DNA of 64,000 nt from an uncultured Coriobacteriaceae bacterium (GTDB lineage: Bacteria > Actinomycetota > Coriobacteriia > Coriobacteriales > QAMH01), in contig UQUH01000002.1 of assembly GCA_900544245.1 (NCBI GenBank), forward strand, positions 1 through 64,000, written 5' to 3'. Below the pieces are notes generated by a model. It was not told the DNA's origin. It searched no databases and was given only the letters and a program-made list of their open reading frames with translations. Of this stretch, positions 9,096 to 16,671 are shown one piece after another (the first letter of the stretch is position 1; each line of letters starts with the position of its first letter). The position numbers were made by a program, and so were the translations under genes.

Positions 9096-9893
9096 CTAGA
9101 GCCGGCGTATGAGCTCCCAACCCGCCATACTGATGCAGTTGGGGACGATCTTTCCGATGATGCGCAAGGCACATGATTGCGGGCTTGTCGTCGCGACTGC
9201 TAGGTGCAGCTTGTTTGCGGTGAGGGCACGGGACACGACGGTCGAGGCCTTCTGGGCGCCCAGAAGATGACGTACGTCCTGCGCACCTCCGGATTCGCGG
9301 GCGACCTTCTCGAAGCCCGTCTTTACCCATGTGGGGCAAAGGGCGGTCGCCGTGATGCCCGTACCGTGCAGCTCCCAGCGCAGCGCGCGTGTGTAACGCA
9401 GCACAAACGCTTTAGTAGCTGCATATACGTTCATATGAGGAAGTGGGATGAACGCCGCGGCAGACGCGACCTGCACGATATGTGCGCCGCGCCCCATGTA
9501 TGGCAGCACCGCATGCGTCATGTCGACGAGCCCGCGGCAGTTGAGGTCGATCATGGAGTCGATGTCCTCATCGGAGATGGACTGCCAGTCGCCGAACTTG
9601 CCGAAGCCGGCGGCGTTCACGAGATAACGAACGTCGGGGTTGAAATCCGCGAGACGCTGCCTGATTGCGGCGATGTCCGCCTTGCTCCCGAGGTTGGCCA
9701 CTACCGGAACTGCGGGCGAGCTCAACTGGTCGGCGACCTCTTGCAGAGCATCATGATTGCGAGCGACGAGCCATAGCTCATCGACTTGCTGAAGAAGGTC
9801 GATTTGCCGGGCGAATTCGCGGCCGAGGCCCGATGAGGCTCCCGTGATGATCGCAACGCGCTTTTCCCGTGGCTTGGTTTCGCTTTCGGTCAT
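9096..9893 (-). CDS. Short-chain dehydrogenase/reductase (SDR family)
   Basis: A 265-residue NAD(P)-dependent oxidoreductase. The Rossmann motif TGASSGLG lies near residues 18-25, NAAGFG near 88, and the catalytic YAATK motif near 158-162. An RRxL-like basic tail ends the protein. The start has GGGAGG eight bases upstream. It resembles the DltE/YqjQ type that acts on lipids or ketones, but the substrate cannot be read from sequence. It stands alone, divergent from the SNF transporter. Confidence 0.88.
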   Translation of the reverse strand: MTESETKPREKRVAIITGASSGLGREFARQIDLLQQVDELWLVARNHDALQEVADQLSSPAVPVVANLGSKADIAAIRQRLADFNPDVRYLVNAAGFGKFGDWQSISDEDIDSMIDLNCRGLVDMTHAVLPYMGRGAHIVQVASAAAFIPLPHMNVYAATKAFVLRYTRALRWELHGTGITATALCPTWVKTGFEKVARESGGAQDVRHLLGAQKASTVVSRALTANKLHLAVATTSPQSCALRIIGKIVPNCISMAGWELIRRL

Positions 9894-10049
9894 GTCAAAC
9901 CTCCCAGCCAGATCGATATCCGATGGCGCATACTGGCATTATAGTCTCGCGAGGCGCAAATCAGGGCAAACACATGGGGTATTTGCCGCATCGACACGTC
10001 CGCATTCCCCGCGTTTCGCTATGATGGGAGCCTGTGACGAGGAGACATC

Positions 10050-11459
10050 ATGGCAAACAAGAGCGATAACATCATCGAGGAAGAGGCCCGCGCGATCGAG
10101 GTCGGCGAGGAGACGGGCGGCACGCCGCAGCAACGACGCCAACGCGATTCCTGGGCATCGCGCACGGGCTTCATCCTTGCCTGCGTGGGAAGCGCTGTCG
10201 GCATGGCCAATATCTGGCTCTTCCCCTACCGCGTCGCTCAGCTCGGCGGTGCGGCGTTTCTCATCCCGTACCTCATCTTCGTGGCGCTGCTTGGGTTCAC
10301 GGGCGTGATTGGCGAGATGTCGTTTGGGCGTGCCATGGGAACCGGCCCCATGGGCGCGTTTGGCAAGGCCATGGAGATGCGCGGCATCAGGAAGGGTGGC
10401 CTCGTCGGCAAGATCGTCGGTCTCGTTCCGACGCTGGGCTCGCTTGCGTTGGCCATCGGCTATGCGGTGGTGCTCGGCTGGGCGTGTCACTATCTGTTCT
10501 CCTCGCTTACCGGCGAGCTCATGGCGCAGTCCGACATGGGTGCGTTCTTTGGCGGCATCGCCTCGGACTTTGGCAATGTGGGTTTTCATGTCGCCGGTCT
10601 CGTCATCACCTTCGTCATCATGATTCTGGGTGTGTCGCGTGGTATCGAGCGGGTTAACAAGGTGCTCATGCCGTTGCTCTTCATTCTCTTCATCGTCATT
10701 GCCATTCGCGTGGCCATGCTGTCGGGTGCCTCCGAGGGCTACCTGTACCTGCTCGTGCCGCGCTGGGAGGCGCTGCTCAATCCGACCACCTGGGTGTATG
10801 CGCTTGGCCAAGCGTTCTTCAGCCTCTCGCTTGCCGGTTGCGGCACGCTCGTCTATGGCAGCTATCTCAAGAAGGATGTCGATGTGGTGTCCGCTGCGCG
10901 CAACGTCGCCATTTTCGACACGATTGCGAGTCTCGTGGCCGCATGCGTTGTTGTCCCCGCCGTATTTGCCTTCGGGCTCGATGTTTCCTCCGGTCCGCCG
11001 CTGCTCTTCATCACGCTTGCGCAAGTGTTCCAGCAAATGCCCTTCGGCGACATCTTCGCCGTCATTCTCTTCGTCGCGGTCGTGTTCGCGGCCATCACCA
11101 GCCTCATGAACCTTTTCGAGGCGCCCGTCGAAGCGCTCCAGGAGCAACTCGGGCTCTCGCGTACGGTCTCGGTACTCATCATCGCCGTGATTGCGGTGGG
11201 CGTGGGTTTGTTCATCGAGGGCGGAAGCACCGTGAGTGACTGGATGGACGTCATCTCCATCTACGTTATCCCGGTGGGCGCGTTTCTCGCCGCAATCATG
11301 TTCTTCTGGGTGTGTCCGCGCGGATTTGCGAAGGGGCAGGCCGAGCTCGGGCGCAAGAGGCCGCTGGGCAGGTGGTTCGACTTCTTCACGCGCTACGTGT
11401 TCGTCTTCGTGACCGCGCTCGTCATCATCCTGGGCATTTTCTACGGTGGTATCGGCTAG
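10050..11459 (+). CDS. Sodium-dependent transporter, SNF (NSS) family
   Basis: A LeuT-fold Na+ symporter of 469 residues with about 11-12 membrane segments. The first helix carries the family hallmark GSAVGMANIWLFPY, where the unwound segment binds Na+ and substrate; GGAAFLIPYL follows. Typical substrates are amino acids or amines, not identified here. The 40-residue N-terminal tail is acidic and cytoplasmic. RBS GAGGAG is six bases upstream of the ATG. It converges on acetate kinase with a 4-bp overlap of the two stop codons. Confidence 0.93.
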   Translation: MANKSDNIIEEEARAIEVGEETGGTPQQRRQRDSWASRTGFILACVGSAVGMANIWLFPYRVAQLGGAAFLIPYLIFVALLGFTGVIGEMSFGRAMGTGPMGAFGKAMEMRGIRKGGLVGKIVGLVPTLGSLALAIGYAVVLGWACHYLFSSLTGELMAQSDMGAFFGGIASDFGNVGFHVAGLVITFVIMILGVSRGIERVNKVLMPLLFILFIVIAIRVAMLSGASEGYLYLLVPRWEALLNPTTWVYALGQAFFSLSLAGCGTLVYGSYLKKDVDVVSAARNVAIFDTIASLVAACVVVPAVFAFGLDVSSGPPLLFITLAQVFQQMPFGDIFAVILFVAVVFAAITSLMNLFEAPVEALQEQLGLSRTVSVLIIAVIAVGVGLFIEGGSTVSDWMDVISIYVIPVGAFLAAIMFFWVCPRGFAKGQAELGRKRPLGRWFDFFTRYVFVFVTALVIILGIFYGGIG

Positions 11460-12673
11460 AGTCTCAGCTGCTCCACCAAGTCATCGGTCTCGCGGGCGAT
11501 GCGCATCTCCTCGTCGGTGGTCACGACGCAGATCTTGATGGGACTGTCGTCGATCGAGATGATGCGGTTGACGCCGATTTGGCCGGTCACGTCGTTGCGC
11601 TCCTTGTCGAGGATCATGCCCATGTGCGCCAGGCCATCGAAGATGCGCTCGCGCAACTCGGCCGAGTTCTCGCCGATGCCCGCCGTCATGACGACGGCAT
11701 CCGTGCGCGTCATCGCGGCGTAGAAACCGCCGATGGCCTTCTGGATGCGATACACGTACATATCGATGGCAAGTTCGGCATGTTCATTGCCGTCGCGTGC
11801 GGCATCGAGCACGTCACGCATGTCGGCCGAGATGCCAGACACGCCGAGCACGCCGCTTTCGCGGTTGAGGATGGAGTCCATTTCGTCGAAACTGATGCCC
11901 TCGCGACGCATGATGTAGGTGATGATGGCCGGGTCGATGGAGCCGGAACGCGTACCCATCATCAGGCCCTCGAGCGGCGTGAAGCCCATCGTCGTGTCGA
12001 TGGATTTGCCGTGGTTCACGGCCGTGATGGATCCGCCGTTGCCCAGATGACAGGTGATGAGGCCGAGGTCCCTGAGCTGACGTCCGAGCAGGTTCGCGGC
12101 CTGCTGGGCCGCGTAGCGGTGGCTCGTGCCGTGCGCACCATAGCGGCGAATGCGATAGTCCTCGTAATAGCGCATGGGAAGTGGGTACATGTACGCCTTG
12201 GGCGGCATCGTCGTGTGAAATGCGGTGTCGAAGACGGCGACCTCTGGTGTGTCGGGCATGAGCTTGCGCATCATGTCGATGCAGGCATCGGCAGGTGGGT
12301 TGTGCAGCGGCGCCAGCTCCTCGATGCTCGCGAGCTTTTCGCGCACGTCATCATCGATGAGCGTCGCCTTGCTGAAGTACTCGCCTCCGGCCACGACGCG
12401 GTTGCCGATCGCATCTATCTGGTCGAGCCCGCTGATGGGACTGTCGGGGTTCTCAACGAGGATGTCGAGCAGCTTGGCGAGGCATTGGGGAACGGTAAGC
12501 TTGGCGACGTTATAGGTGGTCTTGTCGAAGTCAGGAGCAAACGAGACGTTCATGAACGCCTCGGGCGTGCCTACCTTCTCGGCAAGGCACCTCATGAGCG
12601 AAATCTTGCCGTCCGTTTCGATGAGCTGGCATTTCAGGCTGGAGCTTCCGGCATTCACGACCAATACGCGCAT
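11456..12673 (-). CDS. ackA: Acetate kinase
   Basis: Converts acetyl phosphate and ADP to acetate and ATP, the substrate-level ATP step of anaerobic metabolism. The 405-residue protein begins MRVLVVNAGSSSLKCQL, the ASKHA ATP-site motif. It also shows VFDTAFHTTMP, GTSHRY, CHLGNGGSITA and GENSAELRERI. The ATG at 12673 is chosen because AAGGAGG lies six bases upstream; the upstream ATG in the same frame has no RBS and an atypical N-terminus. No phosphotransacetylase gene is adjacent. Confidence 0.97.
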   Translation of the reverse strand: MRVLVVNAGSSSLKCQLIETDGKISLMRCLAEKVGTPEAFMNVSFAPDFDKTTYNVAKLTVPQCLAKLLDILVENPDSPISGLDQIDAIGNRVVAGGEYFSKATLIDDDVREKLASIEELAPLHNPPADACIDMMRKLMPDTPEVAVFDTAFHTTMPPKAYMYPLPMRYYEDYRIRRYGAHGTSHRYAAQQAANLLGRQLRDLGLITCHLGNGGSITAVNHGKSIDTTMGFTPLEGLMMGTRSGSIDPAIITYIMRREGISFDEMDSILNRESGVLGVSGISADMRDVLDAARDGNEHAELAIDMYVYRIQKAIGGFYAAMTRTDAVVMTAGIGENSAELRERIFDGLAHMGMILDKERNDVTGQIGVNRIISIDDSPIKICVVTTDEEMRIARETDDLVEQLRL

Positions 12674-12731
12674 CGTCATCCTCCTTGGATTTGGATGAGG
12701 CAAGTGTATGTGTCGCGTCGAGTTCCGGCAA

Positions 12732-12764
12732 GACGAGACAACGTCTCAGAGCAACTGTCTCATT
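12732..12764. repeat. GAGACA-type dispersed dyad, copy 1 (degenerate)
   Basis: GAGACA (12735-12740) and TGTCTC (12756-12761) flank an inner CTCAGAGCAA. The same arrangement, more symmetrical, recurs at 33374-33406 upstream of the UvrA-like gene. Confidence 0.6.
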
Positions 12765-12789
12765 ATCCGCGGGGACCGGCGAATGGTGA

Positions 12790-12817
12790 GACAAATGCCA
12801 CCGGGTTGGTATTTGTC
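12790..12817. repeat. GACAAAT hairpin related to the GGACA repeat family
   Basis: GACAAATGCCA pairs with TGGTATTTGTC (11 bp, one G-U pair) around a short loop, followed by CCCATTTGA. The TTTGTCCCA element is shared with repeats at 34544, 43037 and 47912. Confidence 0.5.
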
Positions 12818-12980
12818 CCATTTGATGAGGGCTACTTCTCACCCCCTCCTCTCACCCCCAAGTCCATGCCCGCGGGGGCATGACCATCCCACGAGCGCTT
12901 TCTAGACTCTCTGTGTCGGTGGGCACTCGTCAGCCTGCCGGTTCCAAAATCAACTGAGAGAAGGAGAAAGGCGGTCATTC

Positions 12981-15344
12981 ATGGAAGAGATGAAAGCTGC
13001 CCCAGTCGTGAAACTGGATACGCTCTCCGACGTCAACGACATCGGAAAGCCCTGGCGCTTCGAGGAGGACGGACTCACCGTTACTCGCTTGTCCCCGTGG
13101 TCAGCTCCGGGATGCCATCCCACGGGCTGCGGATTGAAGGTTTACACCGATGGTGAGGATCGCGTCGTCAAGGTCGAGGGCGACGAGAACCATCCGGTTA
13201 CGCAAGGGCGCCTCTGCGTGCGCTGCCTCACGCTCATGGACTACATGTACAACCCCGCGCGTATCATCTATCCGATGAAGCGCGATCCGTCCAAGCGCGG
13301 CGATGCTGACGCATGGGAGCGCTGCACCTGGGACGAGGCCGTGGCCATCATCAAGGAGAACTACGATCGCATCACCAAGCAGTACGGCCGTGAGAGCTGC
13401 GTGTGCTTTACCGGCACCGGCCGCGAGGGCGGCACCTTCAACCCGTACGGTTCGGTCATGCTCGGCACGCCCAACTATTGCTATACGCAGTCGGGCTATG
13501 CTTGCTACATTCCGCGTCTGGCCGCCTCAAGCTACATCATCGGGTCTGCCTACCCCGAGATCGACTACGCCTGCGCCCTGCCCGGGCGTTTCGACGACCC
13601 GGCCTACGAGCTGCCCGAGTGCCTCATCATGTGGGGCAAGATGCCTCTGTCCTCCAACGGTGACGGCCTCTTTGGCCATGCCGTCATCGACATGATGCGC
13701 CGTGGCACGCGTCTCATCATGGTCGACCCGCGCATGAACTGGCTCGCTAGCCGCGCCGACATCCATCTGCGTCTGCGTGCCGGCACCGACACCGCGCTCG
13801 CCATGGCGATGCTCTCGGTCATCATCAACGAGGATCTCTACGATCACGAGTACGTCGACTACTGGTGCTATGGCTTTGACGAACTCAAGGCGCGCATCAA
13901 CGACCCAGAGAAGGGCATGACGGCAGCCAAGGCCGCGGAAATCTGCGACATCCCCGAGGAGAAGATCGTCGAGGCCGCGCGCATGTACGCCCGGGCGAAG
14001 CCCGCCAGCATCTCCTGGGGCCTTGCCATCGACCAGAAGGCCAACGGCATGCAGGCCGGCCAGTGCATCCTCGACCTCATGGCCATCACCGGCAACATCG
14101 ACGTACCCGGCGGTAACGTCCTGGGTGACGTGACCTCCGGCCTCAACGAGGTGGGTTTCGGCTTCGAGAAGGGCGTCGGCGATCTCGTGAGCGAGATGAT
14201 TGGCCTGGCGGAGTATCCGGCCTATTGCAACCTCATCATGAACGCGCATGCCGATCTCATGCTCCAGACGCTGGAGACCGGCGAGCCCTATCCCATCAAG
14301 CTTGGCATGTATTGCGGCAACAATCTGATGTCGTGCACATCGGCCGAGCCCAAGCGCTGGCATGACGCCATTCTCAAGTCGCTCGAGTTCTGCTTCACCA
14401 TCGATACCTTCATGACGCCGTCTGCCCAGGCGTCCTGCGACGTGTTCCTGCCGCTGGCCGCATCGGCCGAGCGCGAGGGCACGACCTTCACGCATTACGG
14501 TGCCTCCATGGGCATCAAGGGCTTCTCGCAGGCTGCGACGCGTACGGGCGAGGCCCTGACCGATGCCGAGGCATGCTTCAAGCTCGGCAAGGCGCTCAAT
14601 CCGCAGTGGTGGACCGACTACGATACCGTCGAGGACTTCATCAACCACCTGCGCCTCTCGAACAAGTACAAGTTCCGCGAGGTGGCGCCTGCCGTGTACG
14701 TGCAGGACGAGGTGACCTACCGTAAGAACGAGTGCGGCAAGCTGCGCAGCGATGGCAAGGTGGGCTTCAACACGCCGACCGGCCGCATCGAGCTCTACTC
14801 CACCATCTTCCAGCAGTTCGACGACGACCCGTTGCCCTACTACGACGAGCCGCAGTACAGCCCCGTCAACACGCCGGAGCTTCTGGAGGAGTATCCCTAC
14901 GTGCTCACGACCGGTGCTCGTCCCTACGCCTTCTTCCATTCCGAGAACCGGCAGGTCCCCTTCTGCCGCGAACTCAATCCCGACCCCATCGTCGAGGTGA
15001 ACCCCAAGACGGCAAAGAAGCTCGGCATCGCGGATGGCCAGTGGTGCGAGATCTGGAACCAGTTTGGAAGCTGCAAGCAGAAGGCAAAGATCACCGAGAC
15101 AGTCGACGAGAAGACCATCCATTGCCAGCATGCCTGGTGGTTCCCCGAGGAAGACGGCAGCGAGCCCAATCTCTACGGCAATTGGCGCAGCAACGTCAAC
15201 AACCTGGTTCCCAACTTCCACTTTGGCAAGCTCGGCTTTGGCGCGCCGTTCAAGTGCCTGCTGTGCAACATCAAGCCGATAGAAGAGTGCCTGGATACCG
15301 ACATGGACGAAGTATGGACGAAGTTCAAGAGGGAGGACCAATAA
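12981..15344 (+). CDS. Molybdopterin-dependent oxidoreductase, DMSO reductase superfamily (cytoplasmic, substrate unknown)
   Basis: Catalytic subunit of 787 residues binding bis-MGD. The N-terminal FeS region reads C45-HPTG-C50 and later C79-V-R-C82, followed by KEN/PRxxW-like cofactor motifs (VDPRMNWLASRADIHLRLRAGTD) and the C-terminal cofactor domain (TTGARPYAFFHSE). The Cys spacing departs from the usual C-x2-C-x3-C. No twin-arginine signal is present, so it should stay in the cytoplasm. Its stop overlaps the start of a two-cluster ferredoxin subunit by one base. Relatives include acetylene hydratase, pyrogallol transhydroxylase and gut actinobacterial catechol dehydroxylases; I cannot choose among them. 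Confidence 0.9.
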   Translation: MEEMKAAPVVKLDTLSDVNDIGKPWRFEEDGLTVTRLSPWSAPGCHPTGCGLKVYTDGEDRVVKVEGDENHPVTQGRLCVRCLTLMDYMYNPARIIYPMKRDPSKRGDADAWERCTWDEAVAIIKENYDRITKQYGRESCVCFTGTGREGGTFNPYGSVMLGTPNYCYTQSGYACYIPRLAASSYIIGSAYPEIDYACALPGRFDDPAYELPECLIMWGKMPLSSNGDGLFGHAVIDMMRRGTRLIMVDPRMNWLASRADIHLRLRAGTDTALAMAMLSVIINEDLYDHEYVDYWCYGFDELKARINDPEKGMTAAKAAEICDIPEEKIVEAARMYARAKPASISWGLAIDQKANGMQAGQCILDLMAITGNIDVPGGNVLGDVTSGLNEVGFGFEKGVGDLVSEMIGLAEYPAYCNLIMNAHADLMLQTLETGEPYPIKLGMYCGNNLMSCTSAEPKRWHDAILKSLEFCFTIDTFMTPSAQASCDVFLPLAASAEREGTTFTHYGASMGIKGFSQAATRTGEALTDAEACFKLGKALNPQWWTDYDTVEDFINHLRLSNKYKFREVAPAVYVQDEVTYRKNECGKLRSDGKVGFNTPTGRIELYSTIFQQFDDDPLPYYDEPQYSPVNTPELLEEYPYVLTTGARPYAFFHSENRQVPFCRELNPDPIVEVNPKTAKKLGIADGQWCEIWNQFGSCKQKAKITETVDEKTIHCQHAWWFPEEDGSEPNLYGNWRSNVNNLVPNFHFGKLGFGAPFKCLLCNIKPIEECLDTDMDEVWTKFKREDQ

Positions 15345-15850
15345 TGAGCAAGGAAGCGTACGGACTCCTCATCGATTACGAGTACTGCTCTGGTTGTCAG
15401 AGCTGCGAGGTGACCTGCAAGGAGACCCACAACTATCCCGTGGGCAAGTGGGGCATCCGCGTGCTCGAGGAAGGCCCGTGGGAGATCGAGGACGGCACGG
15501 GCGTGTTCGATTACAACTACGTTCCCGTTCCCACCGACCTGTGCGACCTATGCGTTGCGCGCACCTCGAAGGGCCGCGAACCGGCTTGCGTGCATCACTG
15601 CCTGGCAAACGTCATCACCTATGGTCCCATCGTGGAGCTTGCCGAGAAGATGTGCGAGAAGAGCAAGCAGGTGCTGTGGTTCCCGCAGTACAAGCCGCTT
15701 GCCGCCAAGGGCAAGTTCGTGCCCACGAAGAAGAGTAACTCCGAGGGCCGAGGTGAGACGAGGGTCGAGGTCGAGGCCAACGAGAACTGGTCGACTGCCG
15801 CGCATCGTCGAAGCGACGACGACCACTTCGAGATGGGTCTCGTGGAATAG
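15344..15850 (+). CDS. 4Fe-4S ferredoxin subunit partner of Mo enzyme 1
   Basis: Electron-transfer subunit of 168 residues. The first motif is C-x2-C-x2-C-x3-C (YCSGCQSCEVTCKE); the second is CDLC followed after a short insert by C-VHH-C. That gives eight cysteines for two [4Fe-4S] clusters, fewer than the four of DmsB-type subunits. The C-terminal ~60 residues are basic and without cysteine. Its ATG overlaps the stop of the catalytic gene (TAATG), so the two are co-translated. No NrfD/DmsC membrane anchor follows, so the electron donor must be soluble. Confidence 0.9.
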   Translation: MSKEAYGLLIDYEYCSGCQSCEVTCKETHNYPVGKWGIRVLEEGPWEIEDGTGVFDYNYVPVPTDLCDLCVARTSKGREPACVHHCLANVITYGPIVELAEKMCEKSKQVLWFPQYKPLAAKGKFVPTKKSNSEGRGETRVEVEANENWSTAAHRRSDDDHFEMGLVE

Positions 15851-15914
15851 CCCCGGACATGAGCTATCTATCGGGCGGGTGATTCGACGGCGTTTCGCCC
15901 GCCTGTTCCCCAAA

Positions 15915-15949
15915 GGGCGGCCTCCAGCCATGGCCGCCCGCTCCTTTTT
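15915..15949 (+). terminator. Rho-independent terminator after the Mo enzyme 1 operon
   Basis: A perfect 8-bp stem GGGCGGCC/GGCCGCCC with a 9-base loop, followed by GCTCCTTTTT. It separates the two-gene Mo operon from the FKBP gene. Confidence 0.85.
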
Positions 15950-15975
15950 GCCGATGAAGCGAGGAAGGCCAGACC

Positions 15976-16413
15976 ATGAAGAACAACAGCCGATTTGGGC
16001 AAGCCGCTTTCGTCCACTATCGAGGCGGCGTCGAGGGCGAGGAGCCCTTTGACGATCATTCTGCCGGCGAACCGGTCAAGATCATCCTCGGGGCCGGAGC
16101 GGTCATTCCGGGCATCGAGGACGTCTTGAGTGAGATGGAGGTGGGCGAGGAGCGTACAGTCACCATCGAGCCTGACCAGGCCTATGGCCGTCATGATCCC
16201 GATGGCGTACAGGTCTATCCGCGCACCATGCTCTCGTTTGGCGACGAGCTCGAGGAGAGCAGCATTTTCAAATGGACGAACCCCGCCTCGGGCATGCAGA
16301 TTCCGGTGCGCGTGATAGAGGCGACCGATTCGACCGTGAAGGTCGATTTCAACCACCCTCTTGCCGAGAAGACCCTTGTATACTGGCTGAAGCTGGAAGA
16401 CTTGGTCGGCTAG
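15976..16413 (+). CDS. FKBP-type peptidyl-prolyl cis-trans isomerase (SlyD-like)
   Basis: A 145-residue prolyl isomerase and chaperone. It opens with an FKBP strand (FVHYRGGVEG...PFDDH), followed by ILGAGAVIPGIEDVLSEMEVGEE, the IF-type insert region and the DFNHPLAEKTLVYWL ending typical of SlyD. The His-rich metal tail of E. coli SlyD is absent. RBS GAGGAAGG lies upstream. SlyD-type proteins often assist metalloenzyme maturation, which would fit the neighbouring Mo enzyme, but a terminator separates them. Confidence 0.93.
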   Translation: MKNNSRFGQAAFVHYRGGVEGEEPFDDHSAGEPVKIILGAGAVIPGIEDVLSEMEVGEERTVTIEPDQAYGRHDPDGVQVYPRTMLSFGDELEESSIFKWTNPASGMQIPVRVIEATDSTVKVDFNHPLAEKTLVYWLKLEDLVG

Positions 16414-16426
16414 GACTCGACGAGGC

Positions 16427-16663
16427 ATGAACTGCTTTCCATGCAAGGGTCCGGGGTGTAACGTCTGCGGTAAGTTCGATAGGACCACCGCCCTCGTGCG
16501 CAAGGACCATCAGCTGCGATGTGCCAACTGCGGGCGACGCATTGACCTCGATACTGGTCGGTGCGAGGCCTGCGGGGCCATGGCGCTGCCACAGCCGGGT
16601 CGCTCTCTCGAGAAGGAGGGAACGGGCGTTGTCACGACGAGTGGCGCCGCCCACGGCGATTAG
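16427..16663 (+). CDS. Small cysteine-rich (zinc-ribbon-like) protein
   Basis: A 78-residue protein with CFPC, C-NVC, CANC and CEAC motifs in its first 52 residues, giving two likely zinc-ribbon knuckles, and a disordered tail. It starts 13 bases after the FKBP stop and ends eight bases before the LuxR regulator, so it is probably co-transcribed with both. A role as a DNA- or metal-binding accessory protein is possible; the family is not recognised. Confidence 0.7.
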   Translation: MNCFPCKGPGCNVCGKFDRTTALVRKDHQLRCANCGRRIDLDTGRCEACGAMALPQPGRSLEKEGTGVVTTSGAAHGD

Positions 16664-16671
16664 GAGAAGTC

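Larger units (their letters stand above)
12674..12980. other. Intergenic region with two dispersed repeats between ackA and Mo enzyme 1
   Basis: About 307 bp of divergent promoter space. It holds a GAGACA-type dyad (12732-12764), a GACAAAT hairpin (12790-12817) and a perfect CATGCCC/GGGCATG hairpin (12865-12882). AGAAGGAGAAAGG precedes the start at 12981. No ORF is supported. Confidence 0.6.

Noticed and set aside
9939..11147. 402-codon open frame on the minus strand
   Set aside because: Shadow of the SNF transporter; low-complexity charged sequence.
13527..15341. 604-codon open frame on the minus strand
   Set aside because: Shadow of Mo enzyme 1 caused by GC-rich third positions; no recognisable motif.
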